Below, one piece after another: positions 1-9,291 of a DNA stretch of 64,000 nt. The position numbers and the translations under genes are program-made. Position 1 is the first letter of the stretch. Every line of letters starts with the position of its first letter. This stretch comes from Acetobacteraceae bacterium B3987 (GTDB taxonomy: Bacteria > Pseudomonadota > Alphaproteobacteria > Acetobacterales > Acetobacteraceae). The stretch lies in assembly GCA_026537415.1 (NCBI GenBank), contig JAFNMF010000029.1, forward strand, positions 1 through 64,000. Direction: 5' to 3'. The notes beneath the pieces were generated by a model. It was not told where the DNA came from. It did no database searches and saw only the letters and a list, made by a program, of their open reading frames with translations.

Positions 1-180
1 CCCCCACCTATCGTGGGCGAGGATGAAGCCGGATTTAGGTTTATTTAGCGCATAACTTTGGCAGAAACCTGATTTGTGAACATTCTATTTTTAATAATTT
101 ATTAATTAATTTTATACGAAAAAGATGTCCGTTTTCTCTTTATTTTAAAACAAGTTAGAGGTGTCTGGCTGATGCTCCCA

Positions 181-1827
181 TTACAGGGAAGCAACCAGCC
201 ACTCTGCCACACGAATGCCATCAATCCCCGCCGAGAGGATACCCCCGGCATAACCAGCTCCTTCACCTGCCGGGAAAAGTCCCCGCAAGGTTGGGCTCTG
301 TCCCGTAGCATCACGCTCAATACGCAGCGGGGAGGATGTGCGTGTTTCTACACCCGTCATCACGGCATCCTCCATACTGTACCCTTTGATCTTCCGTTCA
401 AACCGGGGCAGGGCCTCACGAATGGACGCCACCACGAAATCCGGCAGGCAGAGAGAAAGATCAGTCGGCGTAACACCCGGCTGATAGGACGGCACAACCG
501 TTCCCAGAGAAGTGGAAGCCCGCCCGGCGAGGAAGTCTCCCACACGCTGGGCCGGGGCACGATAATCCCCACCCCCTGCCACGAAGGCCGCCTTCTCCCA
601 CTGCCGCTGAAAAGCAATGCCCGCCAGTGGTTCATCTGGAAAATCAACACCGGGACGAACTTCTACCACAATGCCACTATTAGCGTTCCGCTCTGCACGG
701 GAATACTGGCTCATCCCATTCGTGACGACCTGCTCTTTCTCCGAGGTCGCCGCCACGACCTGCCCGCCGGGACACATGCAGAAGGAATAAACACCCCGCC
801 CCGTGCTGGCATGATGCACCAGCTTATAATCCGCTGCCCCCAGCAGAGGATGCCCCGCCTGCGGACCAAAACGGGCCACGTCAATCACGGCCTGCGGATG
901 CTCTATCCGTACCCCAATGGAGAAAGGCTTGGCCTGCATCGGCACGCCGCTTTCATGCAGCATGGCAAACGTATCTCGTGCCGAATGACCAACCGCCAGA
1001 ATAACCCGGTCTGTCTTCAACACCTCACCCGTAGAAAGGCGCAGCCCCGTCACCTGCCGCTCTCCCCCTTCACAAGGGGCTGTTTCAAGCCCTTCAAGCC
1101 GTGTTTCGAAACGGTACTCCCCGCCCAGAGCCTCAATCTGCGCCCGTAGGGACTGCACGACCGTCACCAGCCTGAATGTTCCAATATGCGGTTTAGAAAG
1201 GGTAAGGATTTCCTCCGGCGCACCGGCCTTCACAAACTCTGCCAGAACCTTGCGGCCCAAATGGCGGGGATCGGACACACCAGAATAAAGCTTGCCATCG
1301 GAGAACGTCCCCGCCCCACCTTCGCCAAACTGCACATTACTTTCCGCCGTAAAGCGAGACTTCCGCCAGAGGGCGAATGTATCAACCGTACGATCCTTCA
1401 CAGCACGGCCACGCTCTATGATGATCGGTTTCAATCCCGCCTGCGCCAGCACAAGGGCCGCCATAAGACCACAGGGACCAGCCCCAATCACGACAGGGCG
1501 CAGCGTATGTTCTGCCGCATGAGGCGGTAAAACAGGGGGCACCCAGCGCATATCTGGTGTCTGCCGGATATGCTGATCCTTACTGAAACGCTCCAACACA
1601 GCTTCCAAATCACTCAGCTCACAATCCAGCGTATAAACAAGCTGGATATTCCCCCGCTTCCGGGCATCGTGCCCCCGACGGAAGACATGATAGGCGAGCA
1701 GGTCCTCCTCCCTGATGCCCAAACGGGCCACGATGGCCGCCTGAAGCTCCTCCGGCGTATGGTCGAGAGGCAGGGCAAGATTGCTAAGACGAAGCATAAG
1801 AACGAGACGGGGAGATAAGGCTGTCAT
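181..1827 (-). CDS. FAD-dependent oxidoreductase (COG2509-type)
   Basis: Predicted flavoprotein of 548 residues. A dinucleotide-binding motif GAGPCG lies at about residues 115-120, preceded by an N-terminal segment of about 100 residues typical of the uncharacterised COG2509 FAD-dependent dehydrogenases. The C-terminal region carries a second FAD-contact pattern (PAGEGAGYAGGI) followed by a helix ending the chain. No signal peptide or membrane segment is seen, so it is probably cytosolic. The substrate is unknown. The open frame extends further upstream, but the ATG at 1827 has AAGGAG six bases before it, so I chose that start. It stands alone, divergent from the metal transporters to its right. 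The family assignment is fairly safe; the reaction is not known. Confidence 0.85.
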   Translation of the reverse strand: MTALSPRLVLMLRLSNLALPLDHTPEELQAAIVARLGIREEDLLAYHVFRRGHDARKRGNIQLVYTLDCELSDLEAVLERFSKDQHIRQTPDMRWVPPVLPPHAAEHTLRPVVIGAGPCGLMAALVLAQAGLKPIIIERGRAVKDRTVDTFALWRKSRFTAESNVQFGEGGAGTFSDGKLYSGVSDPRHLGRKVLAEFVKAGAPEEILTLSKPHIGTFRLVTVVQSLRAQIEALGGEYRFETRLEGLETAPCEGGERQVTGLRLSTGEVLKTDRVILAVGHSARDTFAMLHESGVPMQAKPFSIGVRIEHPQAVIDVARFGPQAGHPLLGAADYKLVHHASTGRGVYSFCMCPGGQVVAATSEKEQVVTNGMSQYSRAERNANSGIVVEVRPGVDFPDEPLAGIAFQRQWEKAAFVAGGGDYRAPAQRVGDFLAGRASTSLGTVVPSYQPGVTPTDLSLCLPDFVVASIREALPRFERKIKGYSMEDAVMTGVETRTSSPLRIERDATGQSPTLRGLFPAGEGAGYAGGILSAGIDGIRVAEWLVASL

Positions 1828-1902
1828 GCCTGCTCCTTTAGAGCCAGCACTGGGGCACTGGCAAGCAGGGAAGACAGGCAACCAGCTACACTCTGCCCAC
1901 CT

Positions 1903-1941
1903 ATGAAAACTGGATAAGAAAAGTGATGAAAGTTGGATAGG
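1903..1941. repeat. Direct repeat upstream of the CDF exporter
   Basis: Two imperfect 16-base copies of ATGAAA-x2-TGGATA-x-G lie at 1903-1918 and 1926-1941, 23 bases apart start to start. A possible -10 element (TATACT, 1949-1954) follows, and the exporter begins at 1994. Spacing of about two helical turns would suit an operator for a metal-responsive regulator; that role is inference only. Confidence 0.3.
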
Positions 1942-1993
1942 TTTAGCTTATACTCACCCACCCCATGTATCTTCGTGCCTATCAGGGTGTTTC

Positions 1994-3073
1994 ATGACAA
2001 CCATGCCCCATCATTCACACGAGCCGGCCAAAGGCACAGCCTGCTCCCACTACGACCATGAGCATCATACACATGGGCATGAACACCATCATCATGGCGG
2101 GCACGGACATACCCACGCTCCGACGTCCTTTGGTAGCACCTTCCTCATCGCCATCATTCTCAACACGCTTTATCTCGTTGGAGAAGCAGGATGGGGCTTT
2201 GCGGCCCATTCCCTCTCCCTGCTGGCGGATGCGGGGCATAATCTCTCGGATGTGTTGAGCCTGCTGGCTGCGTGGGGTGCCCAGATACTCGCCCGCCGCA
2301 CACCCAGCGAACGCTTCACCTACGGGCTGAAACGGGCCACCATCCTGACAGCCCTGCTCAATGCCACCATCCTTCTGCTCGTCACGGGTGGAATCATCTG
2401 GCAGGCCATCTGGCACCTCATCCATCCCGAAACTGTGCAGGGGCAGACCATCAGCATCGTGGCAGGCATCGGCATCCTCATCAATGGAGGAACGGCTCTG
2501 CTGCTCATGAAAGGGTCACATCATGACCTGAACATGCGGGGGGCTTTCCTTCATATGGCCTCCGATGCGCTCATGGCTCTTGGCGTGGTCATTGCCGGTG
2601 TACTCATCACACTGACAGGCCTCTCTTACATTGACCCGCTAGCCAGCCTTCTCGTCTCAGGGCTTATCATCTGGGGCACATGGTCCCTGCTGACCCATGC
2701 CCTCGGTCTGGCACTGGATGGTGTTCCTCAGGCTATTGCGCCCCGTGCGGTGGAAAACGCCCTACGGAACCTGCCGGAAATCGCTGACCTACATCACCTC
2801 CATATCTGGCCCATCAGCACGACCGAAACCGCCCTAACAGTCCATCTGGTGCTGCATCCTGCCCCACAGGGCTGTTCCGCACTGGAGGCACAAGCCAGAA
2901 CAGCCGCCCTGCTGGCTCAGGCCACCACCCTGCTGCGAGACAAATTTTCCATCGGTCATCCCACATTCCAGGTGGAAGCACCGGAAAACACTCTCTGTGC
3001 CACACCGAATTGCAACACACCCCACACCGCCCCGAAAGAGACGGACTGCACCCATGCCCACCACCACGCCTGA
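1994..3073 (+). CDS. CDF family Zn2+/Co2+/Cd2+ exporter (ZitB/CzcD type)
   Basis: Inner-membrane cation diffusion facilitator of 359 residues, within the normal range for the family. The N-terminal 40 residues are packed with histidines, as is the extreme C terminus (CTHAHHHA), both typical of zinc-exporting CDF proteins. About six membrane segments follow from residue 48. The metal-site pattern is present in segment 2 (LADAGHNLSD) and segment 5 (HMASDALMA). A cytoplasmic C-terminal domain of about 90 residues follows. The next CDF gene starts inside its last codons, so the two are probably co-transcribed and translationally coupled. By family knowledge it exports divalent metal by proton antiport; zinc is the most likely substrate from the His-rich tails, not proven. 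Confidence 0.92.
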   Translation: MTTMPHHSHEPAKGTACSHYDHEHHTHGHEHHHHGGHGHTHAPTSFGSTFLIAIILNTLYLVGEAGWGFAAHSLSLLADAGHNLSDVLSLLAAWGAQILARRTPSERFTYGLKRATILTALLNATILLLVTGGIIWQAIWHLIHPETVQGQTISIVAGIGILINGGTALLLMKGSHHDLNMRGAFLHMASDALMALGVVIAGVLITLTGLSYIDPLASLLVSGLIIWGTWSLLTHALGLALDGVPQAIAPRAVENALRNLPEIADLHHLHIWPISTTETALTVHLVLHPAPQGCSALEAQARTAALLAQATTLLRDKFSIGHPTFQVEAPENTLCATPNCNTPHTAPKETDCTHAHHHA

Positions 3074-4004
3074 CGCCGAATTACCTAAGGACAACTCTGC
3101 CACTCCGTTACGCCTGAGAGTGGCTCGCCTGTCCATTCTTGTCAGCATCGTGGTGCTGAGCATCAAATATGCAGCATGGGCCGTGTCCGGCTCTGGGGCC
3201 CTGCTCTCCGATGCCATCGAGACCATTCTGAACGTCCTTGCCTCTGTCGGTACGCTCTGGGCCGTGGCATTTGCCGCCCGCCCGGCGGATGACAACCACC
3301 CTTACGGGCATGGCAAGGCAGAATATGTCTGGGCTGTCATTGAAGGGGTACTGGTGGTTCTTACAGCTCTGGTCATTCTGGCCATTGCCGGTCACGACGC
3401 CCTGCATATTCAGGCACCGGAAGCCCCTCTGCCCGGTGCGCTGCTCAATGCTTCCGCCGGGGTCATCAACCTCATCTGGGCACTCATCCTGCGGCGTATG
3501 GGGAAGAAACACCATTCTCAGGCCCTACGTTCCGCTGGCGACCATGTGCTGTCCGATGTCTGGGCCAGTCTGGCCCTGCTGGTTGGTGTCTGTCTCATTC
3601 CTGTCCTGCACTGGCTCTGGCTGGACCCGCTGCTTTCCACTCTGGTAGCCCTGAATGTCCTCTGGACCGGTTTTGGCATGATGCGCCATTCCATGACTGG
3701 CCTGCTGGATGAAGCCCCCCCGCCAGAACTGGTCCACGAAGTCGGCAAGACCATCACGCAGGCAGGTCAAGGCGCACTGGAAGCCCACGACCTGCGCATG
3801 AGACGGGTTGGTGCCCTCTATTTCGTAGAGTTTCACCTCATCGTCCCCGATGAAATGCGCATCACCGATGCTCACGACATCTGCGACCGCATCGAAAATG
3901 CCATACGGGCCGTGCTGGGGCGGTCTTCCATCCATATCCATGTCGAGCCGGAAGACCTCGCAAAACGCCACAAACCAGGAGCCAGCGGCGTTCTTGTTAT
4001 GTGA
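3054..4004 (+). CDS. CDF family metal transporter (FieF-like clade)
   Basis: Second cation diffusion facilitator, 316 residues from the ATG at 3054. It lacks the His-rich tails of its neighbour and carries the pattern LLSDAIETILN in membrane segment 2 and AGDHVLSD in segment 5, so the metal-binding pattern differs from ZitB-type members. The loop motif HPYGHGKAEY is the strongly conserved one of the FieF-like clade. A C-terminal cytoplasmic domain ends the chain. The start overlaps the upstream CDF gene by 20 bases. An in-frame start further upstream (2997) would overlap more and has no better ribosome site. Substrate could be Fe2+, Mn2+ or Zn2+; sequence alone does not decide. Confidence 0.9.
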   Translation: MPTTTPDAELPKDNSATPLRLRVARLSILVSIVVLSIKYAAWAVSGSGALLSDAIETILNVLASVGTLWAVAFAARPADDNHPYGHGKAEYVWAVIEGVLVVLTALVILAIAGHDALHIQAPEAPLPGALLNASAGVINLIWALILRRMGKKHHSQALRSAGDHVLSDVWASLALLVGVCLIPVLHWLWLDPLLSTLVALNVLWTGFGMMRHSMTGLLDEAPPPELVHEVGKTITQAGQGALEAHDLRMRRVGALYFVEFHLIVPDEMRITDAHDICDRIENAIRAVLGRSSIHIHVEPEDLAKRHKPGASGVLVM

Positions 4005-4126
4005 GATGTAGCCTGCATGTCACAACTGCCATGCAAAACCATATCTCCCCTTGACCACAGGGAAGGCTCCGTCCGAAACAGAGTTGAAACTATTCACCTT
4101 AGCTCCGTGGCGGATCCATCCCGAAC

Positions 4127-5536
4127 GTGTCCGATTCTTCCCAAAACTCCCCCGCCCCTGCACCCAGTTCTCCCCATGCCATGAGGCGGCGTAACCGCAT
4201 CACGCATTTCCGCCGTTCGGCACGGATGCGGACCTCTCAGTGGCGGCGGACCCTAATTTTCTGGTCCGGGGCCATCACGGTCGGTATTGCGGCGTGGCTG
4301 TTCGCCCGGGCGGCGGACTATGCCAGCTCCCTCTGCATGAGCCTCCATCACTGGAATCCCTATGTCATGTTCGCTGTCATCCCCAGCGGGCTGGCTCTTT
4401 CCATGTGGCTGACAAAACGGTTTTTCCCCGGGGCGCAGGGGTCTGGCATCCCACAGACCATCGCCACGCTGCATATTGAGGACTTTACCCTCGTCAACCG
4501 CATCCTTGGCCTGCGCATTGCTATCGGTAAAATCTGCATGACCACGCTCGGCCTGCTCTGCGGGGCCTCCATCGGGAGGGAAGGCCCGACCGTGCAGGTG
4601 GGAGCGGCCATTATGAACGCCTATGCCCGCTTTCTGGGCCATGCCAACGTCTCAACCCGCCGGGGTATCATCCTTGCCGGTGGAGCTGCCGGTGTGGCGG
4701 CGGCCTTCAACACGCCGCTGGCAGGGATTGTCTTTGCCATTGAGGAACTTGCCAGCTCCTTCCAGCAGCGAACCTCTGGCGTCATGCTAACGGGCGTTGT
4801 CCTTGCCGGTGTGACAGCCATTGTCCTGACAGGTGGGAACTATACCTATTTCGGCCATGCCACGGTGGATGTTCCCGTCGGCACGGCATGGATTGCCGTA
4901 CTGGCCTGCGGCATTCTGGGCGGACTGGGCGGCGGCTTCTTTTCCACCATCCTCATACGGGTTGGCAAAGGTCTGCCGGGATTCATCGGGCATATTCAGA
5001 AAAGCCAGCCCATCCTATTTACGGCTCTCTGTGGGGTTGTCCTTGCCATACTGGGCTTTGCCAGCCACGGCGACACATTCGGCACGGGCTATACACAGGC
5101 TCACCATCTGATTGATGGGTCACGCCACCCCCACATGTCCTATTTCCTGATGAAATATGCAGCCACCATCATCTCTTACTGCTCTGGTATTCCGGGCGGG
5201 CTGTTTGCACCATCCCTCTCCATCGGGGCTTCCGTTGGTGGATGGGTCGCTCAGTTCCTACCCCTCACGGCCCCTGGGGCTGTCGTGCTGCTGGGCATGG
5301 TCGGCTATTTCTCTGGCGTGGTGCAGTCCCCGCTGACAGCGACCGTCATCGTCATGGAAATGTGCGACAACCAGCAAATCACCCTTGCCCTGCTGGCCAC
5401 AGCCTTTCTGGCCTTCGGTGTCTCCCGCATGGTCTGCCCCCACTCCCTCTATGGTCGGCTAGCCGACCAGTTCATGGCCCGACAGGAAGGCTATCTCCAG
5501 AAGAAGCACGCAGAGAATAAACAGCCCAAAGACTAA
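4127..5536 (+). CDS. ClC family chloride channel or Cl-/H+ antiporter
   Basis: Polytopic inner-membrane protein of 469 residues. All three ClC selectivity-filter signatures are visible: GSGIP (105-109), GREGP (150-154) and GIPGGLFAPSLS further on. The gating glutamate (E152 in GREGP) and a glutamate pair at 206-207 matching the proton glutamate of the E. coli protein are both kept, which favours antiport over channel activity. No C-terminal CBS domains follow, as in most bacterial members. Start is GTG at 4127; an internal ATG 18 codons on is possible. It follows the CDF pair by 122 bases and converges on the WD40 operon. A role in acid resistance is plausible by analogy. Confidence 0.93.
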   Translation: MSDSSQNSPAPAPSSPHAMRRRNRITHFRRSARMRTSQWRRTLIFWSGAITVGIAAWLFARAADYASSLCMSLHHWNPYVMFAVIPSGLALSMWLTKRFFPGAQGSGIPQTIATLHIEDFTLVNRILGLRIAIGKICMTTLGLLCGASIGREGPTVQVGAAIMNAYARFLGHANVSTRRGIILAGGAAGVAAAFNTPLAGIVFAIEELASSFQQRTSGVMLTGVVLAGVTAIVLTGGNYTYFGHATVDVPVGTAWIAVLACGILGGLGGGFFSTILIRVGKGLPGFIGHIQKSQPILFTALCGVVLAILGFASHGDTFGTGYTQAHHLIDGSRHPHMSYFLMKYAATIISYCSGIPGGLFAPSLSIGASVGGWVAQFLPLTAPGAVVLLGMVGYFSGVVQSPLTATVIVMEMCDNQQITLALLATAFLAFGVSRMVCPHSLYGRLADQFMARQEGYLQKKHAENKQPKD

Positions 5537-5538
5537 TG

Positions 5539-5577
5539 AAAAAAAGAGCCTGCCAGTATTTGTAACAACTGGCAGGC
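5539..5577 (-). terminator. Intrinsic terminator of the GTPase-WD40 operon
   Basis: A perfect 10-bp stem (5548-5557 with 5568-5577, loop of 10) lies between two convergent genes. Read on the minus strand the stem is followed by a TCTTTTTTT run (5539-5547), so it terminates the minus-strand operon; the plus side has only a weak T tract. Confidence 0.85.
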
Positions 5578-5591
5578 CCTTCTGGTACGGA

Positions 5592-6674
5592 TCAGCCCTG
5601 AGCGGACAGGTCCACAACCCCGACATAACCTTCTTCCGTCCCGAAAATGACGGCTCCACCTTGCGGGGTGAAGGCAATGGCATTGACGGCACCGCGGGCT
5701 GCACCGCCACTACGCTGGCCATTGCAGAGTGGCAGGATACGATCGGCACCAGCTGCAGCATCATCGGCACTTCTGGGCACTTCTGCCAACAGAACCGTGC
5801 CGTCCTCGAACCCGATGGCTAGAATGTCATCCGTGGGATGAGCGCAGACGCAGGTCACGAACAACCCCGGCAGACGGGCCAGCTCCATGGGCGGCTTGCC
5901 CATAGGGCCACCACCAAAGAATGGCCACAGCACGGCAGCATCCGCCCCGGAAGTCGCCAACCAGCGACCCTTACGGGTGAAGCTCATGGAACCGATCTTG
6001 CGGGGGTAGCCACTCATGCGCATGTTGTGGCCGTCCGACAGACGCCAGCCATGCAGCTCATTCTCCTGCATGCTCGTCACCAGAGCCTCGCTACCCGGAT
6101 GGATACACAGCCCGGTATGACTACCCTTCCATTCCAGAGAGCGAACATTGGCATCCTTCGCCTGCACAAACCACATGGACACGCCATTATAATGCGAAGC
6201 GGCCAGCTTCTTGCCCTTGGCATCAAAGGCAAGGCCACTCAGGGCAGAAGGATGGTCCAGAACCTTCAAGGGTTCATCCGTGCCGTGGGCGTAGAGATGA
6301 ACCTCCTTCTTGCTAGCACAGGCCCAATGCGTGGAGGTGCTGGCCAGACAATCCACCCAGCCACGGCCTGCATGACGTTCCGTCATGGTGCCATCGGCCC
6401 GTGTTTCCACAACACGCCCATCTTCCCCACCGCTGAGAAAGCTGTCCTTTCCACAGCCCTGTGCGAAGGAAACGGCCCCATCATGCACGGGCACGACCTT
6501 CCAGTTTTCAGATGCCCGCAGACCGTCACGGGGAATGAGGATGATCTCTCCATCCATCGTCAGGGCAGCAAAACTCTTCCCATCCCGGCTGGACTGTACG
6601 CCCGTTATCGGGGCCTCAAACTGACATTCGGCCCCACGGGTCTGCAACAGGGTCTTGCTCTGTGCGGTACTCAT
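5592..6674 (-). CDS. WD40 repeat protein
   Basis: 360-residue protein whose sequence shows a series of WD40-like blades: repeated units of about 40 residues with G-x-S-F or L-A-F followed by S-G-A-D, for example FTRKGRWLATSGADAAVLW and GLAFDAKGKKLAASHYNGVS. It probably folds as one beta-propeller. No signal peptide is apparent, so it is likely cytosolic. Its ATG overlaps the stop of the upstream COG0523 GTPase (ATGA, 6671-6674), so the pair is translationally coupled. A scaffold or partner for the metallochaperone is inferred from this context; no direct function is known. Confidence 0.85.
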   Translation of the reverse strand: MSTAQSKTLLQTRGAECQFEAPITGVQSSRDGKSFAALTMDGEIILIPRDGLRASENWKVVPVHDGAVSFAQGCGKDSFLSGGEDGRVVETRADGTMTERHAGRGWVDCLASTSTHWACASKKEVHLYAHGTDEPLKVLDHPSALSGLAFDAKGKKLAASHYNGVSMWFVQAKDANVRSLEWKGSHTGLCIHPGSEALVTSMQENELHGWRLSDGHNMRMSGYPRKIGSMSFTRKGRWLATSGADAAVLWPFFGGGPMGKPPMELARLPGLFVTCVCAHPTDDILAIGFEDGTVLLAEVPRSADDAAAGADRILPLCNGQRSGGAARGAVNAIAFTPQGGAVIFGTEEGYVGVVDLSAQG

Positions 6675-7741
6675 ACGGCTACGCAGCCTTCAAAACCACG
6701 CTGAAGCTGGGCACAATCCAGCTTGCGACCAATGAAGACAATACGGGACTGCTTTGACTCTCCCGCCTTGAACGGCCCGATATAATCACCATCGGCCATC
6801 ATATGGACGGCCTGAAAAGCGAAACGCTCGTCTTTACCCTTAAAATGCAGAATCCCCTTCGCCCGCAAAATGTCAGGCCCCTGCTCCTGAAGGACAAGGC
6901 CAATCCAAGCGTGAAAGCGTTCTTCATCCAGCGGTTCCGTCACGGTGAAGGAATGGCTCGTCACATCCTCACTATGGGCATGATGATGCCCCCCCGGCCC
7001 ATGAGCCGCCTCGTGATGATGGTCATGGTCATGACAATCGCAGTGATCGTGATGATGGTGGTGGTGATCATCGTCATGCTCGTCTTCCTCAAGGAAATCC
7101 GGCATGGTGGACAGGGCACGTTTGAGGTCGAACCCGCCACGATTGAGAATGTCATCCAGAGCTACTTTACCACGCTCGGCACGATGAATGCGCACGACAG
7201 AATTAATGGCCCGCAGCTTCCGCTCCACCTCGGCCAGTGCTGCTTCATCCAGTAGGTCACATTTGTTCAGGATGATGACATCGGCAAAGGCTACCTGATT
7301 CACGGCTTCCGGACTTTCCTTAAGAGTCTGAAGCACGTTGTAGGCGTCCACGACCGTCACCACCGCATCCAGTTCGGCCTTTTCACGGATGGCTTCATCC
7401 ACAAAGAAGGTCTGCGCCACGGGAGCTGGGTCAGCCAGACCGGTCGTTTCCACGATGATACCGTCAAATTTGCCACGGCGGCGCAGAAGACGGCTGAGAA
7501 TCCGGATGAGATCGCCCCGCACCGTGCAGCAGATGCAGCCATTGTTCATCTCAAAGATTTCTTCATCGGCATCGACCACCAGATCATTATCAATGCCCAG
7601 CTCACCAAACTCATTGACGACAACGGCGTAGTTCCGGCCGTGATCGGCTGTCAGGATATGGTTGAGCAGTGTGGTCTTCCCGGCCCCTAAAAAGCCAGTG
7701 AGGACGGTGACGGGAATCTTATTGGTCTGCGATTCAGCCAT
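6671..7741 (-). CDS. COG0523 (CobW/YjiA-like) GTPase, putative Zn metallochaperone
   Basis: SIMIBI-class GTPase of 356 residues. The P-loop GFLGAGKT is at 16-23, the metal-binding C-x-C-C motif (GCICC) at 68-72, and the guanine-specificity NKCD motif is in the middle. A stretch around residues 225-265 is very rich in histidine and aspartate, a metal reservoir common in this family. The C-terminal CobW_C domain follows. Family members deliver or sense zinc or other metals for client enzymes. With CDF exporters and a WD40 partner nearby, zinc handling is likely, but cobalamin-related or nitrile-hydratase-type roles cannot be excluded. It heads a two-gene operon with a good ribosome site (AAGGA) before the ATG. 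Confidence 0.9.
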   Translation of the reverse strand: MAESQTNKIPVTVLTGFLGAGKTTLLNHILTADHGRNYAVVVNEFGELGIDNDLVVDADEEIFEMNNGCICCTVRGDLIRILSRLLRRRGKFDGIIVETTGLADPAPVAQTFFVDEAIREKAELDAVVTVVDAYNVLQTLKESPEAVNQVAFADVIILNKCDLLDEAALAEVERKLRAINSVVRIHRAERGKVALDDILNRGGFDLKRALSTMPDFLEEDEHDDDHHHHHHDHCDCHDHDHHHEAAHGPGGHHHAHSEDVTSHSFTVTEPLDEERFHAWIGLVLQEQGPDILRAKGILHFKGKDERFAFQAVHMMADGDYIGPFKAGESKQSRIVFIGRKLDCAQLQRGFEGCVAV

Positions 7742-7973
7742 AATGTCTTTTCCTTGTCTCCTTAAGAGTTGGGATGAGCATACTCCTCTCCCTCCTCAAA
7801 ACCAAAAAGAAGAACAGATGGTTGCATAAGCGTGCGCCCCTATCCCAATATAAGTACAGAGGCCAGAAGGGCCTTGCCCGCCCCCGCGTGATCGAGGGGC
7901 CGCCCTCCGGGTCCGGGCAGAGACATGACTCATTCCATGCCCTCCGCCCTCATTTTATGATGGAGACGAACCC

Positions 7974-8963
7974 ATGAATGAAAACACCATTCTCATTCCC
8001 GGTTTTGACAAACCCGTATCCCGCGTTGCCCTTGGCACATGGGCCATTGGCGGCTGGATGTGGGGCGGACCTGATGACGACAATGCCGTCCGCACCATTC
8101 ACCGTGCCCTTGATGAAGGCGTGGACCTGATCGATACCGCCCCGGTCTATGGTTTTGGTCATTCCGAAGAAGTCGTGGGCCGCGCTCTGGCAGAGAAACC
8201 CCACAAAGCCCGTGTTGCTACCAAACTAGCACTGGACTGGAATGACGATCACAAGCCTTTCCGCAATTCCAGCCCGGCCCGTATCCGCAAAGAAGTAGAG
8301 GACTCCCTCCGCCGCCTGCGGGTCGAAACCATTGATCTTGAGCAGGTTCACTGGCCGGACCCCAATACGCCGATTGATGAGACAGCCCGTGAACTCCAGA
8401 AGCTGCATAAGGAAGGCAAGATCCGTGCCCTTGGTGTGAGCAATTACTCCCCGGAACAAATGGATATTTTCCGTGAGGTTGCCCCGCTGGCCAGTGTCCA
8501 GTCCCCTTACAATCTCTTCGAGCGGGAGATTGAGAAGGACGTGCTGCCCTATGCAAAAAAACACAAACTCGTCACGCTGGCCTATGGCCCGCTCTGCCGT
8601 GGCCTGCTGACCGGCAAGATGACAGCAGACACGACCTTCCCAGAAAGTGACCTGCGCTCTAGCGACCCCAAGTTCCAGAAGGAACATTTCAAAGACTATA
8701 TCGCTGCCGTTGCTGACCTGAAAAAGATTGCGGACCGTCATGGCAAGTCTCTGATGGTTCTAGCCATCCGCTGGGTTCTGGATCAGGGACCGATCATTGC
8801 CCTCTGGGGTGCCCGCAAACCAGAACAGATTGACGGTGTGGCTGATGTCTTCGGCTGGCAGCTAACGGAACAGGACAAGAAGGATATTGACGCTATTCTT
8901 GAACGTCATGTCCCGACCCCCATTTCTCCGGCCTTCATGGCTCCGCCTGCACGTAAGGCATAA
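7974..8963 (+). CDS. Aldo/keto reductase
   Basis: Cytosolic NAD(P)H-dependent oxidoreductase of 329 residues with a (beta/alpha)8 barrel. The catalytic tetrad of the superfamily is visible: D54, Y59, K84 and H126. The C-terminal segment (ALWGARKPEQIDGV) matches the cofactor 2'-phosphate region of YajO/IolS-type members. A GGAGA ribosome site lies eight bases before the ATG. It is monocistronic and closes with a strong terminator. The gap of 232 bases before it shows GC-rich inverted sequences but no further gene. Substrates of this subgroup are usually sugars or small aldehydes; the actual one is unknown. Confidence 0.92.
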   Translation: MNENTILIPGFDKPVSRVALGTWAIGGWMWGGPDDDNAVRTIHRALDEGVDLIDTAPVYGFGHSEEVVGRALAEKPHKARVATKLALDWNDDHKPFRNSSPARIRKEVEDSLRRLRVETIDLEQVHWPDPNTPIDETARELQKLHKEGKIRALGVSNYSPEQMDIFREVAPLASVQSPYNLFEREIEKDVLPYAKKHKLVTLAYGPLCRGLLTGKMTADTTFPESDLRSSDPKFQKEHFKDYIAAVADLKKIADRHGKSLMVLAIRWVLDQGPIIALWGARKPEQIDGVADVFGWQLTEQDKKDIDAILERHVPTPISPAFMAPPARKA

Positions 8964-8989
8964 AACCAGAAGTAAGCTAGAGCCTTAAC

Positions 8990-9028
8990 GAACAAGGTGG
9001 CAGGTTTTTCTGCCACCTTGTTCTTTTA
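8990..9028 (+). terminator. Intrinsic terminator after the aldo/keto reductase
   Basis: A 14-bp perfect stem (8990-9003 with 9010-9023), six-base loop, followed by TTTTAT. One of the strongest terminators in the window. Confidence 0.95.
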
Positions 9029-9291
9029 TCGCTTCCATATGAAACACGATGGTTCCTACCGCCTGATTGACAGGTTAGAGGCATATACGAAGAAGTTTTT
9101 TGGTATTACCTATTACATTCATTAGTATATTCTATCTAAATATGACTTTTAGAGTATGAACATCGCAAAGATTAAAAATATTCTACTTGATATTCTCATT
9201 TATAGAGAAAACACATATTGATTTAATTAATTTTTTCCTTATTTTTAAATAAAACTTCACGATCTCCCTATTCTTTTCCCGGAGCTACAGG
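9029..9291. other. AT-rich intergenic DNA before the Hint-domain gene
   Basis: No gene or structured RNA can be supported here. From about 9090 to 9270 the sequence becomes markedly AT-rich (runs such as TTAATTAATTTTTT) compared with its surroundings. It should contain the promoter of the Hint-domain gene; a GGAG ribosome site lies just before 9292. Confidence 0.6.

Noticed and set aside
5-19. Short inverted repeat CCCAC...GTGGG at the left edge
   Set aside because: Five-bp stem at the window boundary, without a T tract or a gene that it could serve.
172-1149. 325-codon plus-strand ORF opposite the oxidoreductase
   Set aside because: Shadow frame of an FAD protein with real motifs on the minus strand.
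5838-6704. 288-codon plus-strand ORF opposite the WD40 gene
   Set aside because: Shadow of the minus-strand operon; no signal or motif.
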